From the NCBI GenBank assembly GCA_900547195.1, contig URFQ01000016.1, forward strand, positions 1 to 37,770: DNA of 37,770 bases, given 5' to 3'. Every line of letters begins with the position of its first letter. The first letter of the stretch is position 1. Source of the stretch: an uncultured Butyricicoccus sp. GTDB lineage: Bacteria > Bacillota > Clostridia > Oscillospirales > Butyricicoccaceae. Under the pieces are notes generated by a model that ran no database searches, was not told the DNA's origin, and saw only the letters and a program-made list of their open reading frames with translations. The position numbers and the translations under genes were made by a program. Shown in pieces: positions 24,530-33,623 of the stretch.

Positions 24530-25155
24530 CGGTTCACCCCTCTCAGCTTATCAATCGGCCAACGCAGGACGGCGACCAGCCCGCGAAACAGCGGGGGGAC
24601 AAACAGCCTGCACAGTTTGAGAAACAGCAGTGCGGCCAGCCCGCCAAGGGAAAGGCACGTAAGCCCGCCGCCCAGCGTCATGACTGCGGACGCGGGCGCG
24701 CCCCAGAGGAAAAAGCTGAATACGATCAGTGCCGCGCCGATTGCCAGCAGCGCTGCCGGGAGGGCGATGAGCACGACGGCGATGCCCAGGACGACCGCCA
24801 GGGCAGTGGCAAGCAGCCCGAGAACCGTGGCCAGCAGGCCGCCCGCGAGCGGGACGCCGATCGGGATGGCGAGCAGCACAAGCACCAACAGCAGCCACGG
24901 AGAAATCCCCCTGCGGCGGCGGGGCGAAGCCTGCGCATCCGCTGCGCCCGGGCGCGGCTGGAGCTCGCGGTATTCTCGCAGGATGTCGTCCGCGATCTTC
25001 TGCGGGTCGCCCAGCCCGCGGATAATCTCTTCCTCGCTCTCGCCCTCCGCATCGAGGAAGTAGTCTTCATAGTATTGCATCACATTGTCGCGCTCATCCA
25101 TGGGCAGGCCGGAGAGCGCCCGCCGAAGTGCGTCAAAAAATTCCTGTTTCTTCAT
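24526..25155 (-). CDS. DUF1700 family membrane protein
   Basis: A 209-residue protein. The N-terminal ~70 residues form the DUF1700 soluble helix bundle (FFDALRRALSGLP, YYEDYFLDAEGESEEEII, GDPQKIADDIL). A basic linker and four or so hydrophobic segments (~85-185) follow. It probably sits in the membrane with its soluble domain in the cytoplasm. It lies 2 bases after the PadR stop and overlaps the DUF4097 gene, forming one operon controlled by PadR. Confidence 0.88.
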   Translation of the reverse strand: MKKQEFFDALRRALSGLPMDERDNVMQYYEDYFLDAEGESEEEIIRGLGDPQKIADDILREYRELQPRPGAADAQASPRRRRGISPWLLLVLVLLAIPIGVPLAGGLLATVLGLLATALAVVLGIAVVLIALPAALLAIGAALIVFSFFLWGAPASAVMTLGGGLTCLSLGGLAALLFLKLCRLFVPPLFRGLVAVLRWPIDKLRGVNR

Positions 25156-25157
25156 AT

Positions 25158-25466
25158 TTACCCTCCGAAAAAGACTTTTTCAATCGAATCGCGGTAGGCT
25201 GCCCAGTCCCGCAGCGCCTCGTCCAGGCGCATGCGCCCGGGCGGGGTGATATGGTAATAGCGGCGGATGCGTCCGTCGACCGCCTGGTCGTGGGTGGTCA
25301 GGCATCCGTCTTTGAGCAGCCGCCGCAGCACCGGATACAGGGTGGAATCGGAAACCTCCATCACCTGCCGCACATCCTGTGTGATGCGGTAGCCGTAGGT
25401 GTCCTCACGCGCGACGATCGACAGCACGATTGCATCGAGCAGGGACGAGGAAATGGGAAACGGCAT
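25158..25466 (-). CDS. PadR-family transcriptional regulator
   Basis: A 102-residue PadR-type winged-helix repressor: LLDAIVLSIVAREDTYGYRITQDV, SDSTLYPVLRRLLKDG and RRYYHITPPGRMRL are the classic helices and wing. Start 25466 was chosen because GAGG lies 8 bases upstream; the GTG at 25475 overlaps that site. It probably represses its own operon with the DUF1700 and DUF4097 genes, through sites near the promoter at 25492-25520. Confidence 0.9.
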   Translation of the reverse strand: MPFPISSSLLDAIVLSIVAREDTYGYRITQDVRQVMEVSDSTLYPVLRRLLKDGCLTTHDQAVDGRIRRYYHITPPGRMRLDEALRDWAAYRDSIEKVFFGG

Positions 25467-25491
25467 AGGGTTCACCTCGCTTTGTGGCTAT

Positions 25492-25520
25492 ACTATACAT
25501 CATATAATATTAACTGTCAA
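25492..25520 (-). promoter_or_regulatory. Promoter of the padR operon
   Basis: On the minus strand a perfect TTGACA (25515-25520) and TATAGT (25492-25497) are 17 bases apart. The spacer and -10 are rich in TATA/ATAT dyads, which may serve as a PadR operator (inference). Confidence 0.75.
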
Positions 25521-25644
25521 GCAATATTGCGCGAGAAATAGTGTAAACAATTTTTGAACAGCCGCCCCGGCGGCTTCTCGGCTGATTGCACAGAATTTTC
25601 GGCAGGAAATTGGGGGATTTGTCGTGTATTTTTTGTGCAGACAT

Positions 25645-25673
25645 TTGTTTTTTTCAAAATTATAGCGTATACT
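25645..25673 (+). promoter_or_regulatory. Promoter of ddl
   Basis: TTGTTT (25645-25650) and TATACT (25668-25673) are 17 bases apart in an AT-rich stretch upstream of ddl. Confidence 0.6.
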
Positions 25674-25718
25674 AAATACTGAATACATATGGTTCAAAGA
25701 AGGAGCATTTTGCCTGCT

Positions 25719-26786
25719 ATGAAGCTACTCATTTTATTTGGCGGCCTGTCGAACGAACACGAGGTATCGCGCGTGTCGGCGGCGTCGATTGTACGCAACG
25801 CGGATAAAGAAAAATATGAACTGGTTACCGTCGGCATCACAAAGGACGGCCGCTGGCTGCTCTATGAAGACGCCGACCCGGAAAAGATGGCGTCCGGCGC
25901 ATGGGAGCAGGAAGCGACCATCCCGGCGATGCTGGCGCCCGACCGCGGGGTGCACGGCATCGTGGCGCTGCGCGGCGGCAAGGCGGAGGCCGTCCGCATC
26001 GACTGCTGTTTCCCGGTGCTGCACGGCTTTGGCGGCGAGGACGGCGCTGTGCAGGGCCTGCTGACCCTGGCCGGGATCCCGTTTGTCGGGCCGGGCGTGG
26101 CCGCGTCGGCCGATTCCATGGACAAAAGCCTGACCAAGGTGATTGTTGACCGTGCGGGCGTGAAGCAGGCGGCCTATTTTGTCGCCCTGCGCCCGGATTT
26201 CCAGAACGACCCGGACGGTGTGATGCGCCGCGCCATGGATACGCTGAAGTCCTTCCCGGTGTTCATCAAGCCGTGTTCGTCCGGCTCGTCGGTCGGCGTG
26301 CACAAGGCTACCGATGCGGACAGCCTGCGCGAGGGCCTCGCCGAAGCGTTCCGCTGGGATGAAAAGGTGCTCGTGGAGGAATTCATCGCGGGCCGTGAGG
26401 TGGAGGTCGCGGTGCTCGGCAATCACGCTCCCCGCGCCAGCATTGCTGGAGAAATCGCGCCTACGCAGGAATTCTATACATACGACGCCAAATATAACGA
26501 CGATTCTTCGGCGCTGTACATCCCGGCGCGCATCCCGGAGGAAGCCATGGAGGCCGTGCGCCAAAATGCGCTGCGTGTGTTTGCGGCCATGGGCTGCCGC
26601 GGCCTGTCCCGCGTGGACTTTTTCTGTACCTTTGAGGACAACGAGATCATTTTCAACGAGATCAATACCATCCCGGGCTTCACGTCGATCAGCATGTACC
26701 CCAAGCTGTTTGCGCACGAGGGGATCTCATATCCGGCGCTGATCGACGCGCTGGTAGAGCTCGCGCTGGAGGAGCGCCATGGATAA
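25719..26786 (+). CDS. ddl: D-alanine--D-alanine ligase
   Basis: A 355-residue ATP-grasp ligase. It begins KLLILFGGLSNEHEVS, then has HGFGGEDGAVQG, GPGVAASADSMDK, the ATP-grasp segment FIKPCSSGSSVGVHK, EFIAGREVEVAVLG, SRVDFF and EINTIPGFTSISMYP. It makes the D-Ala-D-Ala dipeptide for peptidoglycan in the cytoplasm. Start 25719 fits the family; AGGAG lies 13 bases upstream, so an in-frame TTG at 25710 is a possible alternative. It overlaps murI by 8 bases, pairing ligase and racemase. Confidence 0.94.
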   Translation: MKLLILFGGLSNEHEVSRVSAASIVRNADKEKYELVTVGITKDGRWLLYEDADPEKMASGAWEQEATIPAMLAPDRGVHGIVALRGGKAEAVRIDCCFPVLHGFGGEDGAVQGLLTLAGIPFVGPGVAASADSMDKSLTKVIVDRAGVKQAAYFVALRPDFQNDPDGVMRRAMDTLKSFPVFIKPCSSGSSVGVHKATDADSLREGLAEAFRWDEKVLVEEFIAGREVEVAVLGNHAPRASIAGEIAPTQEFYTYDAKYNDDSSALYIPARIPEEAMEAVRQNALRVFAAMGCRGLSRVDFFCTFEDNEIIFNEINTIPGFTSISMYPKLFAHEGISYPALIDALVELALEERHG

Positions 26787-27576
26787 CAGACCGATCGGCG
26801 TGTTTGATTCCGGCGTGGGCGGGCTGACCACGGTGCGCCGGATGCACGAGATCATGCCAAACGAAAACATCATCTTTTTCGGGGACACCGGCCGCGTGCC
26901 TTACGGCACGCGCTCGGCCGAAACCATCACCCGCTACACGAGGCAGGACGTCTCGTTCCTGCGCACCTTCGACATCAAGGCCATTGTGGTCGCGTGCAAC
27001 ACCGTGTCCGCGGTCGCGCTCGAAACAGTGGCGGCGGAGATCGACGTGCCGATGATCGGCGTGGTGTGGCCGGCCTGCCGCAAGGCGCTCGCGGTCACCA
27101 AAACCGGCCGTATTGGCGTAATCGGCACCCCGGCGACCGTGCGTTCGGGCGTTTACGAGCGTTTCCTGCACCGCGCCCGCCCCGCGCTGGAGGTATTCAC
27201 GCAGGCCTGCCCGCTGTTTGTGCCGCTCGTGGAAAACGGCCGCGTGCAGCGCGGGGATATTGTCATTGAGACCGTGGTTGCCGAATACCTTGCCGCGCTG
27301 CGGGCGCAGGACATTGACACCCTAATTTTGGGATGTACCCATTACCCGCTGCTGTGCGAGGTCATTTCCGCCTATATGGGCAGCCATGTGCACCTGATTG
27401 ATTCGGGCGCCGAGGCGGCCGATCATGCCCGGCAGATGCTCATCCCGGCCGAAGGGCGGGGGAAAACCAAATATTTTGTGTCCGACGATCCGGAGTCCTT
27501 CCGGAGCCTTGCGGGCCTGTTCCTGAACGGTGAAATTGCAGATGAGGTCGGACATGTTGAAATTGCGAAATACTAA
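26779..27576 (+). CDS. murI: Glutamate racemase
   Basis: A 265-residue racemase. It has GVFDSGVGGLTTVR, FFGDTGRVPYGTR, the first catalytic cysteine in ACNTVSA and the second in GCTHYPLL. It converts L- to D-glutamate for peptidoglycan. The ATG lies inside the 3' end of ddl, so the two are translationally coupled. Length and active site are normal. Confidence 0.95.
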   Translation: MDNRPIGVFDSGVGGLTTVRRMHEIMPNENIIFFGDTGRVPYGTRSAETITRYTRQDVSFLRTFDIKAIVVACNTVSAVALETVAAEIDVPMIGVVWPACRKALAVTKTGRIGVIGTPATVRSGVYERFLHRARPALEVFTQACPLFVPLVENGRVQRGDIVIETVVAEYLAALRAQDIDTLILGCTHYPLLCEVISAYMGSHVHLIDSGAEAADHARQMLIPAEGRGKTKYFVSDDPESFRSLAGLFLNGEIADEVGHVEIAKY

Positions 27577-27598
27577 AAAGAAATATTACGAGGAACAG

Positions 27599-28042
27599 AT
27601 GAAAAAAAACGTCCTGCTTTCCATTTCGTCCACCCAGCAGTTCGAGGGCTGCGAGCCCGAGCACATCGACCTTATGACCGAGGCCAAGTTGTACGAGCGC
27701 AATGGAAAATATTATATTACTTATGAGGAAAGCGAGCTGACCGGCCTGGAGGGCACCCGCACCATGCTCAAGATGGACGGGGCCACCGTTTCGATGATCC
27801 GTACAGGCGCCTATCCGTCCGAGCTGCTGTTTGCCGAGGATCAGCGCCATGTGGGCCTGTACCAGACCGATTTCGGCGCGTTGACCATTTCCACCCATAC
27901 CCGGCGGCTGGAAAACACCATCAGGGCGGACGGCGGCCAACTGGCGATCGAGTATACGGTGGAAGTGGACAACTCCATGGTTGGAGAGCACCAATTCCGC
28001 ATGACCGTCGTACCGGCGGCCGAAGACAGAGATTCAGATTAA
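27599..28042 (+). CDS. DUF1934 (YwiB-like) beta-barrel protein
   Basis: A 147-residue protein matching the DUF1934 pattern: MKKNVLLSISSTQ at the start, GKYYITYEESELTGLEGTRTMLK in the middle, and a C-terminal YTVEVDNSMVGEHQFRMTV strand pair. It has the look of a small calycin-like barrel. The start follows GAGGAAC by a few bases. It is set between murI and argS; in many Firmicutes this gene lies directly before argS. Function unknown. Confidence 0.85.
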   Translation: MKKNVLLSISSTQQFEGCEPEHIDLMTEAKLYERNGKYYITYEESELTGLEGTRTMLKMDGATVSMIRTGAYPSELLFAEDQRHVGLYQTDFGALTISTHTRRLENTIRADGGQLAIEYTVEVDNSMVGEHQFRMTVVPAAEDRDSD

Positions 28043-28058
28043 CGGAGTGTGTAAAACG

Positions 28059-29753
28059 ATGAATTTGATGGAAAACGCAAGGCAGCAGGCCGCTGCCATC
28101 GTAGCCGCCGCGTATGATAAGGCGGTTGCCGCAGGCGAGCTGCCGCAGGCCGAATTGCCGGCCGTCACGGTCGAGACCCCGAAGGACGCGGCGAACGGCG
28201 ACTGGGCTTCTGCCGTGGCCATGCAATGCGCGAAGCCGCTGCGCATGGCGCCGCGCAAGATCGCAGAAGCGCTGGTGAACAACATGGAGCTGGGAGGCAC
28301 CTGCTTTGACAAGGTGGAAATTGCCGGCCCGGGCTTTATGAACTTTACCTATGGCGGCGCATGGTATCAGGACGCGGTGCGCACCGTGGTGGCCGAGGGC
28401 GCCGGTTACGGCAGGACCCGCGCCGAAAAGCCCGAGAAGATCATGGTCGAGTTTGTTTCGGCCAACCCGACCGGCCCCATGCACATGGGCAACGCGCGCG
28501 GCGGCGTGCTGGGCGACTGCCTGGCCGAGGTGCTCGCGTGGGCAGGCAATGACGTGACCCGCGAGTTCTACATCAACGACGCGGGAAACCAGGTCGATAA
28601 GTTCGCGCATTCGGTCGAAGGCCGCTACATCCAGGCACTGAGAGGCGAGGACGCGATTGAATTTGACCCGTCGTGGTATCAGGGCGCGGACATCAAGGAG
28701 CTGGCGCAGATGCTGATCGACCAGCACGGCGACAAACTGCTGGACATGACCGCCGAGGAGCGTTTTGACGCCATCGTGGGCTTCGGCCTGCCGCACAACA
28801 TCGCCAAGATGCAGCGCGACCTCGAGCGCTACAAGATCCACTACGACGTATGGTTCCGCGAGAGCACCCTGCATGCGTCGGGCGCGGTTGAGGAAACCGT
28901 GAAAATGCTGTCCGACGCGGGCGCGACCTACGAGCAGGACGGCGCGCTCTGGCTCCGCTCGACCGCTTTCGGCGCGGAGAAGGACGACGTGCTGCGCCGC
29001 GCGAACGGCTTCTATACCTATTTTGCCGCCGATATCGCCTATCACCGCAATAAGTTTGAGACACGCGGTTTCGATAAGGTGATCAATATCTGGGGCGCCG
29101 ACCATCACGGCCACGTGGCCCGCCTCCAGCGCGCGCTCGATGCAATTGGGCTGAACGGCTCGGAACGCCTTGAGATTGTCCTGATGCAGCTTGTGCGCAT
29201 GATGCAGGGCGGCGAAGTCGTCCGCATGTCTAAGCGCACCGGCAAAAGCCTGACCCTTTCCGACCTGCTCGACGAGATCCCGGTCGACGCGGCGCGCTTT
29301 TTCTTCAACTCGCGCGCAGCCGAGACCCAGATGGAGTTCGACCTTGACCTTGCGGTCAAACAGGACAGCGACAACCCGCTGTACTATATCCAGTACGCGC
29401 ACGCGCGCATCTGTTCGGTTCTCAAGGGCGCCGGGGAAGCGGGCATCACCCTGCCGGACGCGGCGGCGGCCGACCTCACCATCCTCACCCACGAGGAGGA
29501 AAAGGCGCTCATCAAGGCCATCGCCCAGCTGCCAGAGGAAATCCTGATGGCGGCGCGCGACCGCGACCCGTCCCGCCTCAACAAATACGGCGTGGTTCTC
29601 GCGTCCCAGTTCCACCGCTTCTACAACGCCTGCCGCATCAAGGACGCCGAGCCGGCGCTCCGTGACGCGCGCCTGGCGCTGTGTATGGCTGCCGTGCAGA
29701 CAATTCGCAACGTGCTCGCCATCATCGGCGTGGACGCGCCCGAGCATATGTAA
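28059..29753 (+). CDS. argS: Arginyl-tRNA synthetase
   Basis: A 564-residue class I synthetase of normal length. It has an N-terminal tRNA D-loop-binding domain (~1-115), the HIGH-like motif as PMHMGNARGG after FVSANPTG, the KMSKS-like motif as MSKRTGKS, and the C-terminal DALR-type anticodon domain (VLASQFHRFYNACRI). ATG 28059 was chosen over the GTG at 28047. A long minus-strand frame across this gene is only its shadow. Confidence 0.95.
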   Translation: MNLMENARQQAAAIVAAAYDKAVAAGELPQAELPAVTVETPKDAANGDWASAVAMQCAKPLRMAPRKIAEALVNNMELGGTCFDKVEIAGPGFMNFTYGGAWYQDAVRTVVAEGAGYGRTRAEKPEKIMVEFVSANPTGPMHMGNARGGVLGDCLAEVLAWAGNDVTREFYINDAGNQVDKFAHSVEGRYIQALRGEDAIEFDPSWYQGADIKELAQMLIDQHGDKLLDMTAEERFDAIVGFGLPHNIAKMQRDLERYKIHYDVWFRESTLHASGAVEETVKMLSDAGATYEQDGALWLRSTAFGAEKDDVLRRANGFYTYFAADIAYHRNKFETRGFDKVINIWGADHHGHVARLQRALDAIGLNGSERLEIVLMQLVRMMQGGEVVRMSKRTGKSLTLSDLLDEIPVDAARFFFNSRAAETQMEFDLDLAVKQDSDNPLYYIQYAHARICSVLKGAGEAGITLPDAAAADLTILTHEEEKALIKAIAQLPEEILMAARDRDPSRLNKYGVVLASQFHRFYNACRIKDAEPALRDARLALCMAAVQTIRNVLAIIGVDAPEHM

Positions 29754-29768
29754 AGATTTTGCCCGCCG

Positions 29769-29803
29769 CATCCAGGGATTTTATGGCCCTGGATGTGGGG
29801 CGG
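29769..29803. other. Stem-loop after argS
   Basis: CATCCAGGG (29769-29777) pairs with CCCTGGATG (29787-29795), with partial GC pairing outside. No T run follows, so its role as a terminator is doubtful. Confidence 0.4.
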
Positions 29804-29908
29804 AATACATCCCCGCTTTCCCTGTGGGGAGGGGAAGCACCGTTTTTAAGGATGGAACCGGCCCGGTGGGGGACCGCGGTCTGTCCATGCCTTCAAAGGA
29901 GGCACATC

Positions 29909-31402
29909 ATGCATTCAAAAATCCGAAAACTCGTTTCCCTGCTGCTCGTTGCGTTCCTGTCCCTCGGCAGCGCGTCGGCGTTCTCTTCCAACGTCATCAA
30001 CACCAAGTTTGAGTATGTCCTGTGGCAGATCGAGGCCAACAGCCTGTATACCCAGGATAAGGGGATGCCCCAGTCTGAGATCGACCACTGGAACGCCTAT
30101 CTGGACGAAAACCCCGATCAGTTTGACAAGGTGATCAACGATTACCTGAAGACGCTTGATACCCATTCCATGTACCTGTCCGAAAGCGCCTATGACGAGG
30201 GCTTTTCCACGCTGGTCGGTTATTCGGGCATCGGCATCGGGATGAAGCAAACGCCGGAAGGCGTATATGTTTCCGAAGTCAACCGTTCCGGCCCCGCTTA
30301 CACGGCGGGGGTGAAAACCGGCGACCGCATTGTCGCCATTGACGGCAAGGACGTGACCACGATGACGTCGGCCGAGCTGGCTGCGCTTGTGCGCGGCGAC
30401 GCGGGCACGCAGGTGAAGCTCACCGTCGAGCGGGACGGCGGGCAGCTCAGCTTTACGCTGACCCGCATGCACATCCAGCAGCAATACGTTTCCTCTGAAA
30501 CGGTTGCGGACGGGGTGGAGTACATCCGCGTCGAAGCCATGGGCTCTGAAAGCGACCTGGAAGACTTCTGGGAAATCTGGGACGGCCTGGATGAAAAGAA
30601 CACCCGCGCGGTCATCCTGGATCTGCGCTCAAACGGCGGCGGCCTGGTCGACGTGGCCTGGGGCATGGCGGACACGATCCTCGAAAAGGCAGGCACATAT
30701 ATGGGCGCGATCCAGTGGCGCGAGGATCAGGGCGGCCTGGAAAAGCATTATGCGACCGGCGGCGGGCTGCCGCTCAATAAGATTTGCGTACTTGTGGACG
30801 GCAATACCGCTTCGGCGGCCGAGCTGCTGACCGGCGTCCTCAAGCAGGCCGGCGGCGCTGAGGTGATCGGCTGCACGACCTATGGCAAGGGGCAGGGCCA
30901 GTACCATCTGACCATGCTCGACGGCGTATCCAAACTCGTCATCACCTGCCTGGAGATGGAGCTGCCCGAAGAGGGCTGCTGGGAAGGCAAAGGCATCGCC
31001 CCGACCATCGCGGTCGCGGACGGCGCTTCGGTCAGCAGCTATCTTGGTGGCCTTGCGGCTCTGGACACTGCGAAAAACATCGTTTACGGGCAGCAGTCCC
31101 AGCAGGTGCGCGCTCTCAGCGGCCGCCTGTTCCTGCTGGGATATGCCTCCGGGGCTTCCGATGTGTTCGACACCGACCTGCTCAGCGCGCTGCGCCGGTT
31201 CCAGAAGGACAAGGGGCTGACCCAGCGCATTGTGGCGGATCAGGAGACCATGGAAGCGGTCAATGCGGCGGTTGCTGCGCTGGACAGCGGCGAGCAGCAG
31301 ATTGATAAAGTTTACTACACCGCCCTTGACCTGTGCAAGCAGGCCGCTGCGCAGCCCGCGCGCTACCAGGCCGCCGCAAACGGCGGCTGGCGCGCGGCGT
31401 AA
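29909..31402 (+). CDS. C-terminal processing peptidase, S41 family, with peptidoglycan-binding domain
   Basis: A 497-residue exported protease. It has a signal peptide (~1-25) and a PDZ domain (~105-180, GIGIGMKQTPEGVYVSEV). The S41 core has the nucleophile Ser302 (GNTASAAELL) and Lys327 (TTYGKGQGQ). A C-terminal peptidoglycan-binding-like domain (~395-465) contains ALRRFQKDKGL and its repeats. CtpA-type proteases cleave exported proteins at their C-termini. The AAAGGAGG site 6 bases before ATG 29909 fixes the start. It follows argS by 155 bases. Whether it is secreted or stays anchored by the N-terminal helix is unclear. Confidence 0.92.
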   Translation: MHSKIRKLVSLLLVAFLSLGSASAFSSNVINTKFEYVLWQIEANSLYTQDKGMPQSEIDHWNAYLDENPDQFDKVINDYLKTLDTHSMYLSESAYDEGFSTLVGYSGIGIGMKQTPEGVYVSEVNRSGPAYTAGVKTGDRIVAIDGKDVTTMTSAELAALVRGDAGTQVKLTVERDGGQLSFTLTRMHIQQQYVSSETVADGVEYIRVEAMGSESDLEDFWEIWDGLDEKNTRAVILDLRSNGGGLVDVAWGMADTILEKAGTYMGAIQWREDQGGLEKHYATGGGLPLNKICVLVDGNTASAAELLTGVLKQAGGAEVIGCTTYGKGQGQYHLTMLDGVSKLVITCLEMELPEEGCWEGKGIAPTIAVADGASVSSYLGGLAALDTAKNIVYGQQSQQVRALSGRLFLLGYASGASDVFDTDLLSALRRFQKDKGLTQRIVADQETMEAVNAAVAALDSGEQQIDKVYYTALDLCKQAAAQPARYQAAANGGWRAA

Positions 31403-31441
31403 CGGCAAACATTTACGGACAACCGTTGTTTTGGAGGAGTT

Positions 31442-32467
31442 ATGGAACCCATCCCTTTATGCACCCGCCATGTGGTAGCCACCTCGGTGGAGGACTTTGC
31501 GCTCTTGGACCGCGCCCCGGAGGCGCTGGTCGGGGCGCTGGCCAATTCCACAAAGGCGTTTGCCCGGATGCAGGATCTGGGCAGGGCGTTGCCGGTCGGC
31601 ATGTCGCTGCCCTGCCCGCCTGTGCCGGAAAACCTCGACATGCCCAAAACCGAGCGCTATATTGCGCTGTGTAAGGAAGCGTTCCGCCCGCGCATGCAGG
31701 ACAAGGCCGCGTTTTATTATTTGCGCGGCGCAGAGGATTTCCGCGCGCTGCGCGCCGCCGTGCTGGCGCTGACCGATATGACTGGGCGCACCATCATCGC
31801 CGAGCTGCATGCGGACGAGGATGGCCGCATGGCCGACGGCACCGACTGTCTGGCAGCGGTCGGGGTGTTGCAGCGCATCGGCGTATCCACGGTAATTTTA
31901 AACGCGGCCAATCCCGAGGCGCTCGAGGATGCTCTGGAACGCATTGCGCCTTACGCCCGCCTGTCGGTGGGCGTGAGCGTGCCGTGCGCATGGCTGCGGG
32001 AAGGCGTGAGGCTGACCAATGTGGAAGTCCTGCTGCCCGCTGCGCACGACAGCGCGTCGCGCGTCTGGCAGGCGCTCGACGGATACGCCGGCGGGCGCAC
32101 GGTCAGCCGTGATCATGATGACGTCATCCTCGCGCCGGACGGCCACAACGCCCATTTTATCGATGCGGTGACCGATATCTCGGACGAGATTGCCTGCGAC
32201 CACCATCTGGAGGAAAACCTGCTTGAAATTGAGGATCAGGAGGCCGCGGCGCTGAAATTGCTCATCCAAGAGGAAGACGACCTCTACAACCTGGAAACCG
32301 ACCTGTACATGCTGTCCCGCCCGGTGTGCCTGTGCGCGGAAACCCCGGAGCTGCTGGAAAAGGCGCTGCGCATTTACTGCGGGCTGGCGATTTATGACGG
32401 GACGTGGGAGCAGGACCAGGCGCTCGTAAAATATTTTTCTGAAAAATACGGCATGATATGCCTGTAA
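31442..32467 (+). CDS. Methionine-synthase-like protein (degenerate homocysteine methyltransferase domain)
   Basis: A 341-residue protein without obvious active-site motifs. Residues ~114-200 (TIIAELHADEDGRMADGTD, then GVLQRIGVSTVILNA, then YARLSVGVSVP) follow the order of the homocysteine methyltransferase barrel of clostridial MetH. The zinc-ligand cysteine of the GxNC motif is Ala155, and no GGCCG motif is seen. The C-terminal ~100 residues (LEKALRIYCGLAIYDGT, SEKYGMICL) resemble the folate-domain replacement in clostridial MetH. It may be a catalytically dead paralogue or a regulator. GGAG lies 5 bases upstream. This relationship is judged by eye and needs a profile search. Confidence 0.55.
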   Translation: MEPIPLCTRHVVATSVEDFALLDRAPEALVGALANSTKAFARMQDLGRALPVGMSLPCPPVPENLDMPKTERYIALCKEAFRPRMQDKAAFYYLRGAEDFRALRAAVLALTDMTGRTIIAELHADEDGRMADGTDCLAAVGVLQRIGVSTVILNAANPEALEDALERIAPYARLSVGVSVPCAWLREGVRLTNVEVLLPAAHDSASRVWQALDGYAGGRTVSRDHDDVILAPDGHNAHFIDAVTDISDEIACDHHLEENLLEIEDQEAAALKLLIQEEDDLYNLETDLYMLSRPVCLCAETPELLEKALRIYCGLAIYDGTWEQDQALVKYFSEKYGMICL

Positions 32468-32526
32468 GCCCCTGCGCGCTGCGGCGCGGACAGGGGCGGA
32501 TCGAATCAAGAGAAAGGGGCAAAACC

Positions 32527-33495
32527 TTGGATTGGACCGAAGTGACGATTTTCACATCGACCGAGGGCGTCTGGCCGGTGACAAACCTGCTGGACGACAT
32601 GGGCATCGAGGGCTATGCGCTCGAGGACGCGGCCGATTTTGAAGAATTTTTACAGGATACCGAGATATACTGGGACTATGTGGACGAGAAGCTGAAAGAG
32701 GAGCTGTCCACCCAGGAAACCAAAATCAAGATTTACCTGCCGGAGGACGAGGCCGGCCGGGCGCAGTACGCCGAACTGCAAGAGCGTTTGGCCGCGCTCA
32801 AGGGGGAGGATGCGGACGGCCGTTACGGCCGCCTGGCGACCGAAACCGCCCTGACCCGCCAGGAGGACTGGGAATGGGGCTGGAAGCAGTATTTCAAGCC
32901 GTTCCCGGTCGGCGAAACCTTCCTGATTAAGCCGTCGTGGGAGACCGTGGACGATCCGCAGGGCCGCACGATCCTGGAGATCGACCCGGCGTCGTCCTTC
33001 GGCACCGGCACGCACGACACCACCCAGCTTTGCATGGCCATGCTCGAGAAGACGGTGCGGGGCGGCGAAAAGCTGCTGGACATGGGCACCGGCTCGGGCA
33101 TCCTGGCCATTGCGGCCGCGATGCTCGGCGCAAAAGCCGATACGGCCGTCGATATTGACGAGCATTGCCTGACCTGCGCGGTTGAAAACGCTGGGCGCAA
33201 CGGGGTGGCGATTGGCCGCACCCTGCACGGCGACGCCCTGCGCGACGCCTCGCTCGAAGCCGAGATTGGGGATGGGTACGACATCATCGTGGCAAATATT
33301 GTCGCCGATGTGATTATCGGCATGGCGCCCATGTTTTGGGAAAAGCTCCGGGAGGGCGGCACGCTGATTTGCTCGGGCATCCTAAACGAGCGCGCGGACG
33401 AAGTCGAAGCGGCGCTGAAAAGCGCGGGTTTTGCCGTGCGGGAGCGCCGCGCAAGCGATGATTGGACGGCGTTCACTGCCGGGAAAGCGGTTTGA
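32527..33495 (+). CDS. prmA: Ribosomal protein L11 methyltransferase
   Basis: A 322-residue protein. The N-terminal ~130 residues form the PrmA substrate-binding domain (WTEVTIFTSTEGVWPVTNLL). The C-terminal SAM-dependent methyltransferase has SFGTGTHDTTQLC, motif I LLDMGTGSGILAIAA and NIVADVI. It trimethylates ribosomal protein L11. The start is inferred to be TTG at 32527, 6 bases after GAAAGGGGC; the upstream frame overlaps the previous gene and lacks a site. It is usually paired with rsmE, as here. Confidence 0.93.
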   Translation: MDWTEVTIFTSTEGVWPVTNLLDDMGIEGYALEDAADFEEFLQDTEIYWDYVDEKLKEELSTQETKIKIYLPEDEAGRAQYAELQERLAALKGEDADGRYGRLATETALTRQEDWEWGWKQYFKPFPVGETFLIKPSWETVDDPQGRTILEIDPASSFGTGTHDTTQLCMAMLEKTVRGGEKLLDMGTGSGILAIAAAMLGAKADTAVDIDEHCLTCAVENAGRNGVAIGRTLHGDALRDASLEAEIGDGYDIIVANIVADVIIGMAPMFWEKLREGGTLICSGILNERADEVEAALKSAGFAVRERRASDDWTAFTAGKAV

Positions 33496-33518
33496 GCCGC
33501 ACAGACGGCAAAAACCTC

Positions 33519-33547
33519 TGGACAATTGGGCATGCGTTTGCTAAAAT
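33519..33547 (+). promoter_or_regulatory. Promoter of rsmE
   Basis: TGGACA (33519-33524) and TAAAAT (33542-33547) are 17 bases apart, with TGC just before the -10. It lies right after prmA and before a long hairpin in the rsmE leader. Confidence 0.6.
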
Positions 33548-33556
33548 GAGTTAGTA

Positions 33557-33598
33557 AGCGCAGCGCCGGAAACGTTTTGACGCCTCCGGCGCTGCGCT
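33557..33598 (+). other. 13-bp perfect hairpin in the rsmE leader
   Basis: AGCGCAGCGCCGG (33557-33569) pairs perfectly with 33586-33598 around a 16-base loop. It begins about 10 bases after the predicted -10, so the stem would sit at the very 5' end of the rsmE mRNA. No T run follows, so it is more likely a 5'-end stabiliser than a terminator. Confidence 0.6.
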
Positions 33599-33623
33599 GC
33601 CAATACCGAAGAAGGGAAAACCG

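Noticed and set aside
27921..29771. Minus-strand frame of 616 codons across argS
   Set aside because: It mirrors argS in a GC-rich gene. The motifs are all on the plus strand.
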